From: Coix lacryma-jobi var. lacryma-jobi
Taxonomy: Eukaryota > Streptophyta > Magnoliopsida > Poales > Poaceae
Direction of reading: 5' to 3'
Length of the DNA stretch: 64,000 nucleotides
Assembly (NCBI GenBank): GCA_009763385.1
Contig: CM019827.1
Coordinates: 113,053,204-113,117,203, forward strand
Each line of letters opens with the position of its first letter. Position 1 is the first letter of the stretch. Below are positions 43,686 through 53,419 of the stretch, piece by piece. The translations under genes and the position numbers were made by a program. The notes below the pieces were generated by a model. The model had not been told where the DNA came from. It did not search any database and was given only the letters and a program-made list of their open reading frames with translations.

Positions 43686-45110
43686 TTGATTTTCCCAAGG
43701 ATAAATGGAGAAAACCAGAAGCTACCTACAAAAAACTGAAAACTTGCATGGACATCTCATTTAGGTGTATAATGTTGACAAAAAAGTTTCAACTGATTCT
43801 GAGAAAGTTGTGATGCTTATGATTACAAAGGCACACATCTCTTACACATGACCATGCGAGTAAGTGATGAGAGATGCTCATCCGTTTGGGGATGTGTAGT
43901 ACAACTTTCACCAAATCATTCCAATTTTTTTTGGGATGCTTATGTAGGTGTCCCATGATGGTGTGTGCTTTTGTGCAATTTTTAGACTAAGTTTACCTAT
44001 TACTGTAATTATTTGTTGATTTTCCCAAGGATAAATGGTAAAATATCCTAAGCTACCTACAAAAATCTGAAAACTTGCATGGACACCTCATTTAGGTGTA
44101 TAGTGTTGACAAAAAAGTTTCAACTGATTCTGAGAAAGTTGTGATGCTTATGATTACAAAGGCACACATCTCTTACACATGACCATGTGAGTAAGTGATG
44201 AGAGATGCTCATCCGTTTGGGGATATGTAATACAACTTTCACCAAATTATTCCAATTTTTTTTGGGATGCTTATGTAGGTGTCCCATGATGGTGTGTGCA
44301 TTTGTGCAATTTTCAGACCAAGTTTACCTATTACTGTAATTATTTGTTGATTTTCCCATGGATAAATGGTAAAATATCCTAAGCTACCTACAAAAATCTG
44401 AAAACTTGCATGGACAGCTCATTTAGGTGTATAGTGTTGACAAAAAAGTTTCAACTGATTTTGAGAAAGTTCTGATGCTTATGATTACAAAGGCACACAT
44501 CTCTTACACATGACCATGTGAGTAAGTGATGAGAAATGCTCATCCGTTTGGGGATGTGTAGTACAACTTTCACCAAATCATTCCAAATTTTTTGGGATGC
44601 TTATGTAGGTGTCCCATGATGGTGTATGCATTTGTGCAATTTTCAGACCAAGTTTACCTATTACTGCAATTATTTATTGATTTTCCCAAGGATAAATGGT
44701 AAAATATCCTAAGCTACCTACAAAAATCTGAAAACTTGCATGGACACCTCATTTAGGTGTATAGTGTTGACAAAAAAGTTTCAACTGATTCTGAGAAAGT
44801 TGTAATGCATATGATTACAAACGCACATATCTCTTACACATGACCATGTGAGTAAGTGATGAGAGATGCTCATCCGTTTGGGGATGTCTAGTACAACTTT
44901 CACCAAATCATTTGAAATTCTTTTCGGATGCTTATGTAGGTGTCCCATGATGGTGTGTGCATCTGTGCAATTTTCAGAACTAGTTTTCGTATTAAAGTAA
45001 GTTTTTTTTTCTCAAGAATAAATGGAAAAAAATCCTAAAGTAACTAGAAAAATCTGAAAAGTTGCATGGACACTCTAGTTTGGTGTATAGTGTTTAAAAA
45101 AAATTTAAAA
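43686..45110. repeat. Tandem array, ~330-bp unit, four copies plus a decayed fifth
   Basis: The word 'ttgattttcccaagg' (or a variant) recurs at 43686, 44016, 44347 and 44677, with a decayed copy near 45006. The period is 330-331. The first four copies are highly alike and the last is clearly degraded. Each contains 'cttacacatgaccatg' and 'gtaggtgtcccatgatgg'. Non-coding, satellite-like, near the right part of the CACTA. Confidence 0.9.
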
Positions 45111-45378
45111 TCATTCTGACAAAGTGGTGATGCACATCGTCACAAAGTCGTCCATCGCTCACACATACCCTTGTTACTAAGTGAGAGATGTTCATCCTTC
45201 TGGGAAATATGCAGTACCACTTTCTCCGTATCATTTAATTTGAATCTTTTTTGGATGACCATACACCAAAACATGTCAGTGTTAAAACTCAAAAAAAATT
45301 GTACCAAAAATATATTCAAAGATCAATAGGAAAACAAAACTAGTGAAGATCACAAAAAATTAGAAAAAACGAAAAATG
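45111..45378. other. AT-rich sequence after the 330-bp array
   Basis: Decayed end of the array and AT-rich DNA. Nothing else recognised. Confidence 0.35.
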
Positions 45379-45447
45379 CCTTTTGAAGGATTCGAACCCG
45401 TGACCAATGCACCAAAATTAGACTGCCTTTCCACTGTGCTATTCAAA
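45379..45447 (-). other. tRNA-like segment with canonical B box
   Basis: The minus strand has 'atagcacagtggaaaggc' (A-box-like). About 27 nt later comes 'gggttcgaatcc' (45388-45399), a perfect Pol III B box. It is the third tRNA-like segment, in the same orientation as those at 29384 and 31104. The ends of the fold do not form a good acceptor stem by eye. A tRNA relic, SINE head or fortuitous Pol III promoter are options. Confidence 0.5.
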
Positions 45448-45954
45448 TAATTTCGATAACCCTTCGATGCGGTTTAGTTTAATTACGACATACCCCAGCT
45501 TGTGGCCGAAAAATAAGAGCGCCAAAACAGGCGTCGTCCCGAAAATTGATCCCGCCACTAATCACATATTTATTCCCTTATTAATTCATTCCTCCCATCC
45601 CCCATTTCTTCTACCCTAGCCGCCGCCGCCTGGACTCAACCGCCGTCGACGAGCTGCTTCCTCGACCACGACGACCAGGTACCTCATCACCAAGACGGAA
45701 CACAACCGCCGTCGATGAGCTGTTCCTCCCCCTTTCCACCTAAATTCCACCCCACCAAACCGCCAACCCCGGGGGGACCACAGCCGGCGACGAGTTGCGT
45801 CATCGCCGACTACTTCGCTGGCCGCATCCCTCTCTATCTTGTCCCAAGACCATTCTGGCCCCATCCACATTTCACTCGCAACGACCTAACCCTAACCATC
45901 GCAGGATTTGGGTCATCGCCGAGGACTTTTCACTGGATCTGCTTCATCGTCGAC
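45448..45954 (+). other. GC-rich exon-like fragment ending at an insertion
   Basis: CT-rich leader, then two similar words ('aaccgccgtcgacgagctgc' at about 45639 and 'aaccgccgtcgatgagctgt' at about 45705), Pro/Ser-rich frames and 'gcag' signals. This is the look of a grass gene 5' end, possibly captured by the CACTA. An ORF at 45715-45960 runs into the inserted LTR, so it is not a genuine end. No domain recognised. Confidence 0.3.
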
Positions 45955-47255
45955 TGTTGATGTTTGTTAACGCAAATAAGAATATGAAAGATTCTGCAAG
46001 CACATAGAACATCATTGTAGCATTTTACCAGGAGTATTCCAGGATCGTTATTTATATTTTACCACTGGGAAGCAAGGGTCAAGAATCTGATAACTCACTA
46101 TCATGCATCTACTAACTCAGAGTACTAATTAGACTAAAGCAGGAGTGAATGATATATGATATGATAATGAATGAAAGCACAATAAATAAGAATTCAATGA
46201 TAACTGTAAAGATAACTATAGTGGGAGGACAACGGAAGAGATCAAGGTTCCTATGTACTTCTCTATTACTTGAGTTCTAAGGTAACAAGGATAAAAAGAT
46301 ATAGCAGTCATATAATAACACTTCGGGACATCAGAACACCAACCACAGAAAGGGATGAGAAGGGGGTTGGGAAGCTCTGACTACGGTCCTACGAACATCA
46401 ACCCGAACGTGGTGGAATACGTCGGCCATCAGGGCTGTCACCACCTGGGGCTACCGCAACTATCCGTGGGGTTGAGCGCAACCTCAGGTAACCTATAGAC
46501 TAGACACCAAGTCTAATCTATCGATTACTACTCTAATTATGGCCTATAACTAGAGCACTCGATACGAGCGGAGATCCTATGCTAGAAAATAACAACTATA
46601 CTAATCATAATATGAAAGGCATAAAGTAAATAGAGAAGATAAATATATTAAAACATAAGTCTTACAAAGAAAAGATAAAAACATACCAAAACTCTGAAGA
46701 CTCCTCCGGAACCGGAGCGCAGCTCCACTCTCCCTAACTCCCGACTAGAGCTAAGCTATTACATTGGAAAATCTAAACCTAATTCTCTAGGGAGGAGAGG
46801 TTGTCCTTCGAGGGACGCCTCTACAAAGACTCCCAAATGATGATGTTGCCTCAGGGGGGTCCTGGGTTTATTATATAGGGGCTCCTGACCTTCTCTCCAC
46901 CTTGGGCAAGCGATGTGGGACTAAATCCTTCGTCATATGTACTTGGGCCTAAATGGGCCAAAACGTGTTGGAGAGGTCAGTTGGAGTGCGCCACGCGAAG
47001 GGGGTCGAGTTTGGGCCCTGTAGCAGACCGACCGGCCTAGGAGGGAGACCGACCGGTCTGTCTCTATGATAGGTGGGCCCCGCCTTCCGTGGGTCGCCTT
47101 CTCGTGTCTTCTGGAATGTTCTAGAATCTTCCAAGTCGTATCCATCGAGGACTCTCGCTCCGGGACTCCAAATATAGCAAATCATATGTCCGTTTCGATC
47201 GTCTTGACGAGGTCTTCACAATGGTGTGCTCTGTTTCATCACTTGAGATACTTTT
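45955..47255 (-). repeat. 3' LTR of the Athila-like element, first part
   Basis: First 1301 bp of an LTR of about 1457 bp. The remainder is at 58293-58448, ending GCGTCAACA. A minus-strand TATA-like word ('ctatataataaac') lies near 46868-46880. The Tat-like element was inserted at CTTTT (47251-47255). Confidence 0.9.
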
Positions 47256-48808
47256 TGTTGACGCAAAACGTGACACCTCATGTCAAGCACACAGCAAGCC
47301 GAAAAGCTAGCTTCACTCGGGTGCCCGGAATGTGCTGAATCCGGAGACGTGCCAGTCGGTTTGACCTAAAAACCAACAAGGGAGAAAACTGTGAGAATAC
47401 CTTTGGAACATGCCGGATAAAACCAGACAGTTCCATATGTGCGGCTTTGAAAGCCAATCACGACGGCACACATCTATAGAAGCTGTCTGTCAGAGCATGT
47501 TTATAAAGTCATTCGGCTAATATGAGAACAGAGTATGTAAAGCATATTAACTACCGAATGCATATGTAAAGAAAGACATGCTTGAGCAAATTAAAGATAT
47601 TATAAACAGGTAACTTGCAAACATAGATCTATTCAAATAACACATGCATAGGCTAATCCAACTAATCTGCCGCACGTTTAGTCTTCATAAACCGGTCAGG
47701 CATAAACTCAAGCAAAGCTAATCCACCGCATGATACCACTTGCTATAAGCCTACACCACTTCTTATAATTAGATTAATCTACCGCATGATACAATCTAAT
47801 TATAACAAGCTAGAAGCATGCTTGTATTTGAACAGATCTATAAAGGCTCATTACTCGTGTAAGCTTAACCAATATCGGCAAACCAGCCGAATTGGGGTCC
47901 ATGAAGAAGGAACAAACAAGCAAGCACGATTAAACTGATCTAAAACCTGCATCTGCCACACGAAACCTAGTTTCATCAAAGCCTAACCATGATTGGTATG
48001 CATGAACCCGCAACATGTAACAATCTAGATTGAAAGTTGATTCAGCCATCATGATCTTATGATTAAAAGAGAGCACAAGCAAACTCGTGCGACAAGGCCG
48101 AACAAAGATTAATCTAGATTGGGCAAAAGAGTGTTACAAGAATTAAATAAATAAAACATATAACACATGATAACTTAATGAATCTATTGGATCTGCCAAA
48201 TCTAATAGAGCCGATAACTATTTTTACTCATGACTTAATCCGCCGCACGATACAAGGCATAAGCAAAAACTTCCCGTCATAAGCTTAAATCCGCCGCATG
48301 ATACTAAGCTTAACATACGAGACTACTTGCATCATATCTAAATTTACCGCATGATACTAGACATGATGGCAAGGTTGCCGGTACTTACGGAGGTCGACGG
48401 ATCGATGATTCCTCTCGAAGAACTCGACGACACGACTAAGGACTCGAAGGTGGCACGGGGCCGGTTTGTATTGATATGGTTGTGAACAATTTTACAATGG
48501 TCGAGGGCTTATATTTATACCCTGGACGAATCATGAGTCCTAAACGATTACGACTTATACAACGAATTTTGGAAAGATACAAATACCATTCATATTCTTC
48601 TCAGCGTCCTCCATTGTCATGTATTTTCTTGCGCAAGCCATTTTCATTTCCCGAATGGAGTCACCGTTTCGCAAAACAGCCAATTATACAGGCATCTGCC
48701 GAAGTCCCAAAAACTAGCCGACCGCCCGGTCGTTTACCGAATGCTCCCCTTACTGCTGGCTGAGCCCTCTTGTCATCTTCTCGTGCGTGCGAAAATCTGG
48801 TGTTAACA
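47256..48808 (-). repeat. 3' LTR of the Tat-like element
   Basis: 1553 bp. It lies next to the polypurine tract. Because the antisense genes start just inside it on the plus strand, any antisense promoter would lie here or in the first 150 bp inside. Its TATA-like word (minus) is at about 48512-48519. Confidence 0.92.
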
Positions 48809-48825
48809 CATGCCCCCTCAATTTC
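48809..48825 (-). other. Polypurine tract of the Tat-like element
   Basis: Minus strand 'aaattgagggggcatg' lies directly against the 3' LTR, giving the priming site for plus-strand synthesis and confirming orientation. Confidence 0.85.
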
Positions 48826-48957
48826 AGGATAAAATTCAATTTTATTCTGAAATTGCCTGCAAGCTTCTCTCCTCTCTTAGGTTTTCACTTCTCGGCACTG
48901 TAGCCGCCGCCCAAGAAATTCAAATTTCTGCGCAATCGATTTCACTCCGAACTCTTA

Positions 48958-51950
48958 ATGGCGACCGAAGACAAGATTCCAGAGGTAAACCCCACATATT
49001 CAGTAATCTCTTGCTAGTCCCTTCTTTCGGTTCACTTTCTCTCTCTATTCGCTATTTCTTGAAGGAATATAAGAACCAAATCCTGATTCCTTATGCTGCT
49101 AACCCTGATTCCTATCTCCTTGGTCCAATGGGAAATTCTGACCCAACGAAGTTTATTGAGAAGGAAACCCAAAGAATTCCCTTCAAATCTGGAGTTACTT
49201 CACCAAATCACTGGCCGAACACCTTCAAGAACTGGCCTTTTCCCCCAATTGCTGGATGGCGAAATTGGTATCGGAGGATGCTTGAAAAAAGCAGCAACCA
49301 CTGGGAAAATCAAGACATTATCCACTGTCTGGAGTTATCTTTATCAGAAACACCCAGAAATGACCTTCTCCTGATAGCAGCTTCCCATTTCTGGTCTAAC
49401 GCCATCAATGCTTTCATCTTTGGCCATGGTATGATGATTATTACTTTAGCTGACGTCTTCATGATGACTGGTCTGAATGTAACATTGCTAGTATACCCTT
49501 ACAAATACAAGAACAAAAGCAACCAGAGAGCTGTCAGTTCTGGATGCGGATGGGCTAAATACATTCCGACTTATATGGAGTCATCCAATGTTGTCTCTGA
49601 CAAAGAACTGAAAGCCTTTCTGAATATGTGGCTATGCAGATTCATCTTCTGTGGAAAATCCAATGAACCCACTCTGAACCATATGGTGATGGCTGAAGTT
49701 TTATCTGCAGGTGCTCAAATTCCACTAGGCAAATACCTCTTGGGTTCTGTCTATCATATGATGCATCAGATCACTCTCCAGATGCACACGGGTAGAGAAA
49801 TTTCTTGTGTGAATGGTCCCTGGTGGTTGATTCAGATGTGGCTTCAACTATATATGCATCAGATAGTGTCTGTGAGCCTTCTCAACTTGAGTTTCCCTTC
49901 AATTAATTATGCTGAAGGCAAAACAGCAAGAGTCAAAGCCTGCCAAACTTATGGAGAAGCGGCATCATCCGTCATCATCGACATGGACATTGGTCATCTC
50001 TTCAAGCTATTCTTCAAAGGCTTTGGCAATGTACTCTGGTTTCCTTACAGGGAGAATGAAAACTTGACTTTTCCTTGCAAGTTTAACTACAAATCTGGCT
50101 GTGCAGACAAAACATCTATTGACATCTTCAATTCTTTCATCAAACTCTGCGCTCTGCCAGCCGAATTTCACCATGGAAGATTAGTGCAGTCCACCTACGA
50201 ATTCTATTACCCAAACATGGCGGCCAGACAATTAGGATGTGGTCAATTGCTCCCCAGACTCTTCTTTTCAACAATAATAAGACCCAAAGAAGTAATTACA
50301 GAGGGGATAGTGGCTAAAAAAGTCTTTGAACTAGGATGGAAGCTGCCGACATATGAACCATCTCCATTTGGGATAGTAGATATTACTCATCCTTTCTTCA
50401 CTTCCTAGTGGGAAGAATGGCGTACTCATCTCTTCAACGTGCCAGTTCACCCTTTGTGTCAAAACTTGCAACCTGACTTTGCTTCTGATAGTGAGGTAAT
50501 CTCATCACTCCTGTCATTCTCCATTCTTGAATTCAATTCTCTTCTAACACTCGGCCATACACAGGATCCTGAGCCTACATCTCCTGCCAGAGTGACCCAA
50601 TATTACCAGGCTGGACCCAATCCTGCTCTTGGTTTCAATGCCCCAATCTTGAACAACTTTATGAAGATCCCTGCAACTTCAACCATCATGTCTTCAGGAG
50701 GAGAGAACAAGAGAAAGGCACTTGAGAATGTATCTTTGTCTAAGAAAACAAGGACCAAAAGGACTAAACCATCTCCTAAGGTATGAATTTTTAATGCTAA
50801 GCAACTCTTATTCGGCAATAAATCTGATCAAATCTACATTTCATCACTTGCTGCAGCCACAGATCAAGGTCCTGAAATCAAGCAGTACTTCAGCAACTGC
50901 CGAACTATTTCCTAAAGCTTCTACAAAAAATATCCAAGACGAGACCGAAGATCCCAAAACCCCCGAAGGTTTAAGAAATGAAGAAACCGATGGGACTATA
51001 GGTAATACATTCGGCCATCCTCCTTTCTGTCGTCACACGCTCATGCCATTACTTGAAACAGATGAAATTTTAAAAGAACTGGAAGTAGAGCCATCTTCCG
51101 ATCATACTCCAAGCCCGCCTCCTCTGAACATTCAACAAAGTCCTCAAGCAAGCCAAGGCGCAGTGTCTTCTGATGATCAATCAACCCAGCAGGCAAAGCT
51201 TCGTCTTTGAATTATATTGCTTTCACCAAACATACTTAGTCGTCTAACTCCTTTCTCCTTCTTCAGAAAAATACTAAAGGGCCGACCACGAGTTACTCTT
51301 TCCCTGCCGAAGATTATATCATCGAAAAGGGCGAAGAAAATACTTCCCGACATACTTTATCAACAGAAAACCAGGCTCGGCTGAGGGAAATAACTACTTT
51401 GCTAAACAAGGACGTTGTCAGTCTGGTTCAAGATGCAGATCAGATAAGAGATATTCTGGAGCTTATTGATGAAGATATTCCTTCCATTCTTCTGACCCAC
51501 TTGGAATCTGCAGCTTGTCTTGACAACTTTGTCAGAATGGTAAGGAGAGGAACTAAAAACATATCATCCAAGGCTGCCCTGCAGAATGACGGGTCTTCAA
51601 AGAAGCTGAAACTTAAAGAGTTGCATTCCAATGTTCAAATCGCAAAAAATTCCCTGGCAACTTTGGAGTCTGAACTAAAAGTCATGGAGGAAGATAAGAG
51701 CAGATTAGAGGCCCAGCTAGCCACTCTGAATAACAAGATTCAATCTCACAGGGCTCATATGGCTGATCTGCCGAGGGACATAGAAGCAGACTCGTTGAAG
51801 ATAACTTTGGCTCTCAAAGAAGATCAACAAATCAAAGCTAAATTATCTAGAATCCAAAAATCCGAAGATGAAGATCAAAAAGTACTTGATACTGTCAGCC
51901 GAATCAGAGCCGAGGCCATAAAGACAATCAACCAGCTTTTGAACGAGTAA
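48958..51950 (+). pseudogene. Antisense gene with plant mobile domain and coiled coil
   Basis: The ATG at 48958 opens a 9-codon exon (to 48984), spliced at 'gaggtaaac' to exon 2 at 49065 (acceptor 'ttcttgaag') in frame. Exon 2 (to 50495) encodes a plant mobile domain, with HFWSNAINAFIFGHGMMI, LADVFMMTGLNV and a WLIQMWLQLYMHQ helix. One TAG at 50406 lies inside it. Exons 3 (50565-50780) and 4 (50857-about 51198) have Ser/Pro-rich and basic stretches. The donor after exon 4 appears damaged ('aaagctt' where GT is expected). Exon 5 (51267-51950) is a coiled coil (about 51600-51940). Plant-mobile-domain ORFs antisense to pol are known in Tat elements. Their role is not established. The stop and donor make this copy probably defective. 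Confidence 0.7.
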
Positions 51951-52365
51951 ATATTGATCTTGTAATAAATCAAGCGTAGCATACTCCGTCTTCGTAAAAC
52001 CATTTTGATACCATTATGCTTCCACTCGCCTGAGAATGCAATCAGCTTCTCTCCCTTAACTTCCCTGTGATAAGATATAGCAGATTGTTTTCATCTTCTG
52101 ATAGCCGAATGATCTTTTTTCAAAGAACTTAAAAAATAATCGAGTGGCGTTCGACTTAGCTGAGCCTGGCCCAGTTAAAACGACCCAGCCGAAAGGAAAA
52201 CCCTATTCTTTCGCTTGGCATTCTTACTCCATTACTCCATAGACTTCGCCACGACTCTTTTCTTTTCTACAACTTCGATTAGCACTTGCAGTTGCGCATT
52301 TTAACCCCCGACTCTTCACTTCCTCTTGTCGGCTCAACCCAGAAGAAAACCCTAGTCCTGCAGCA
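51951..52365. other. Spacer between the two antisense genes
   Basis: Would contain the 3' UTR of the first antisense gene and the promoter of the second. The plus strand from about 52160 is C-rich and leader-like. No clear TATA box. Confidence 0.4.
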
Positions 52366-53183
52366 ATGGCAAACGACGATGACCGTGGCAAGCGACCTGC
52401 TGAAGGAGAAGCGGAGGGCAGCCGAGTACCGCAACGCCAGCGCCAAGGGTAAGAACCGGTCCTCTTCCCCCTTGCAATCTCTATTTCCCTGTTTATCCAT
52501 TGTTTCGATTTCGATCCTATTCTTCTAGGATAAGATTTATTTCCAGCAGCCAAAGCCATCTTCTTCCCCGACCCAAAACTCCATCATCCGGATCCTCCAA
52601 CTCCTCGGATTCTTCCTCGGATTCCCCCTACTCCGACTGGTGGAGTCACCGCGATGCCTGCCATTTTAAGGAGGAAAGGGACAAGGCCCGAGAGGAGCTG
52701 AGCGAAATTTCTAAGCAGTATGGCATTGACCAGTTCGACTGGGAGGACCAGCAGAAACAATTCTGTGACGCAATTTCAGGTCAGTGAAATCTTCGCCCGA
52801 TTCCCCTTATCGGACTTGTCTGCTTGATATACCTCCTTTTCTGTCCAGCATTATCTACAGAGGTCGAGCGCCTGAAGGTCACGGGAACCAGGGTAGCCAA
52901 CAAGGTGAACGCCCAGGGGGAAACCGTGGAGGCGCGCCTTGATGATGCGGACGGCCGTGTCGATCGAGTTGCTATTCACGGCGTACACCATGGTGTTGCC
53001 TTGGGGTTGGCGGCGATGTCCACCCAGACGCGTGAGGACTTCTCTGCTATGCCGACTGGCTTCCATGGTGGGGATCTTCCAGAGGATATGGAAGATCTTC
53101 TGGAAAGTTATGAGGATCATGCGACCGTGCTTGCCCAGACTTCTGATGCTCAATCTATCTTGAACAGGTTGTTTGATGAGTAG
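52366..53183 (+). CDS. Second antisense gene of the Tat-like element, 222 aa
   Basis: Exons 52366-52448, 52529-52779 and 52849-53183, joined by GT-AG introns (donors 'agggtaaga' and 'caggtcagt', acceptors 'tcttctag' and 'ctgtccag'), give 669 nt without a stop. An alternative exon 2 start at 52547 is also in frame. The protein begins MANDDDRGKRPAEGEAEGSR, has a Ser-rich stretch (SSGSSNSSDSSSDS) and a WWSHRDACHFKEERDK helix start. A heptad-like helix follows (ALSTEVERLKVTGTRVANKV) and an acidic C-terminus (EDMEDLLESYEDHA). No catalytic domain recognised. It is convergent with pol, whose end is at 53420. A nuclear or Gag-interacting accessory protein is conceivable but unproven. Confidence 0.6.
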
Positions 53184-53419
53184 TTTGTACTTAGGGATGC
53201 CTGTAAATAAACTGCTCTTCCTTGCAAAACATCTGTTCCTGTGAAGTGCTTGTCTGTAGTTTCCTGAATTACCGAAAACAAAACCCTCGCACGACATCAT
53301 CTTTACTCAGTTAGACTAATATTTTTGCTCTAAAGGCGACATATGTCATGTCGGCTGTTCAAACATTTTTTTTTGCTAAGGGCGACGCTTCTCATCGGCT
53401 AATTCATTGCATATGACTC
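53184..53419. other. Intergenic gap between antisense gene 2 and pol
   Basis: About 236 bp between two convergent stop codons. Probably holds both 3' ends. Polyadenylation-like AT-rich words are present but not decisive. Confidence 0.4.

Larger units (their letters stand above)
28877..45954 (+). mobile_element. Large CACTA transposon with captured F-box gene; right end not seen
   Basis: The left terminus CACTACTAGAAATA starts at 28877 and is followed by subterminal repeats around 'gtgacgaaa' and 'cgtcac'. A tnp2 gene on the plus strand (31540-39414), a captured F-box gene, two small spliced minus-strand genes and two tandem arrays follow. No 'tagtagtg' right terminus occurs downstream in the window. 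The element is entered at 45955 by another retrotransposon and probably continues past 64000. The end coordinate given is only the last base before that insertion. That 41-46 kb belongs to this same CACTA is likely but not proven. Confidence 0.65.

Noticed and set aside
43655..43690. Second Stowaway MITE
   Set aside because: Only one end-like word (actccctccgtcgc) is present, with no matching inverted end or interior.
45715..45960. 81-codon plus-strand ORF at a possible captured gene start
   Set aside because: Its end lies in the inserted LTR, so the frame is not natural. Only the exon-like composition is reported.
48476..48763. 95-codon plus-strand ORF inside the Tat-like LTR
   Set aside because: It is repeated with changes in the other LTR (57955-58329), where the reading frame runs on past the LTR end. 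It has no known domain and is most simply chance.
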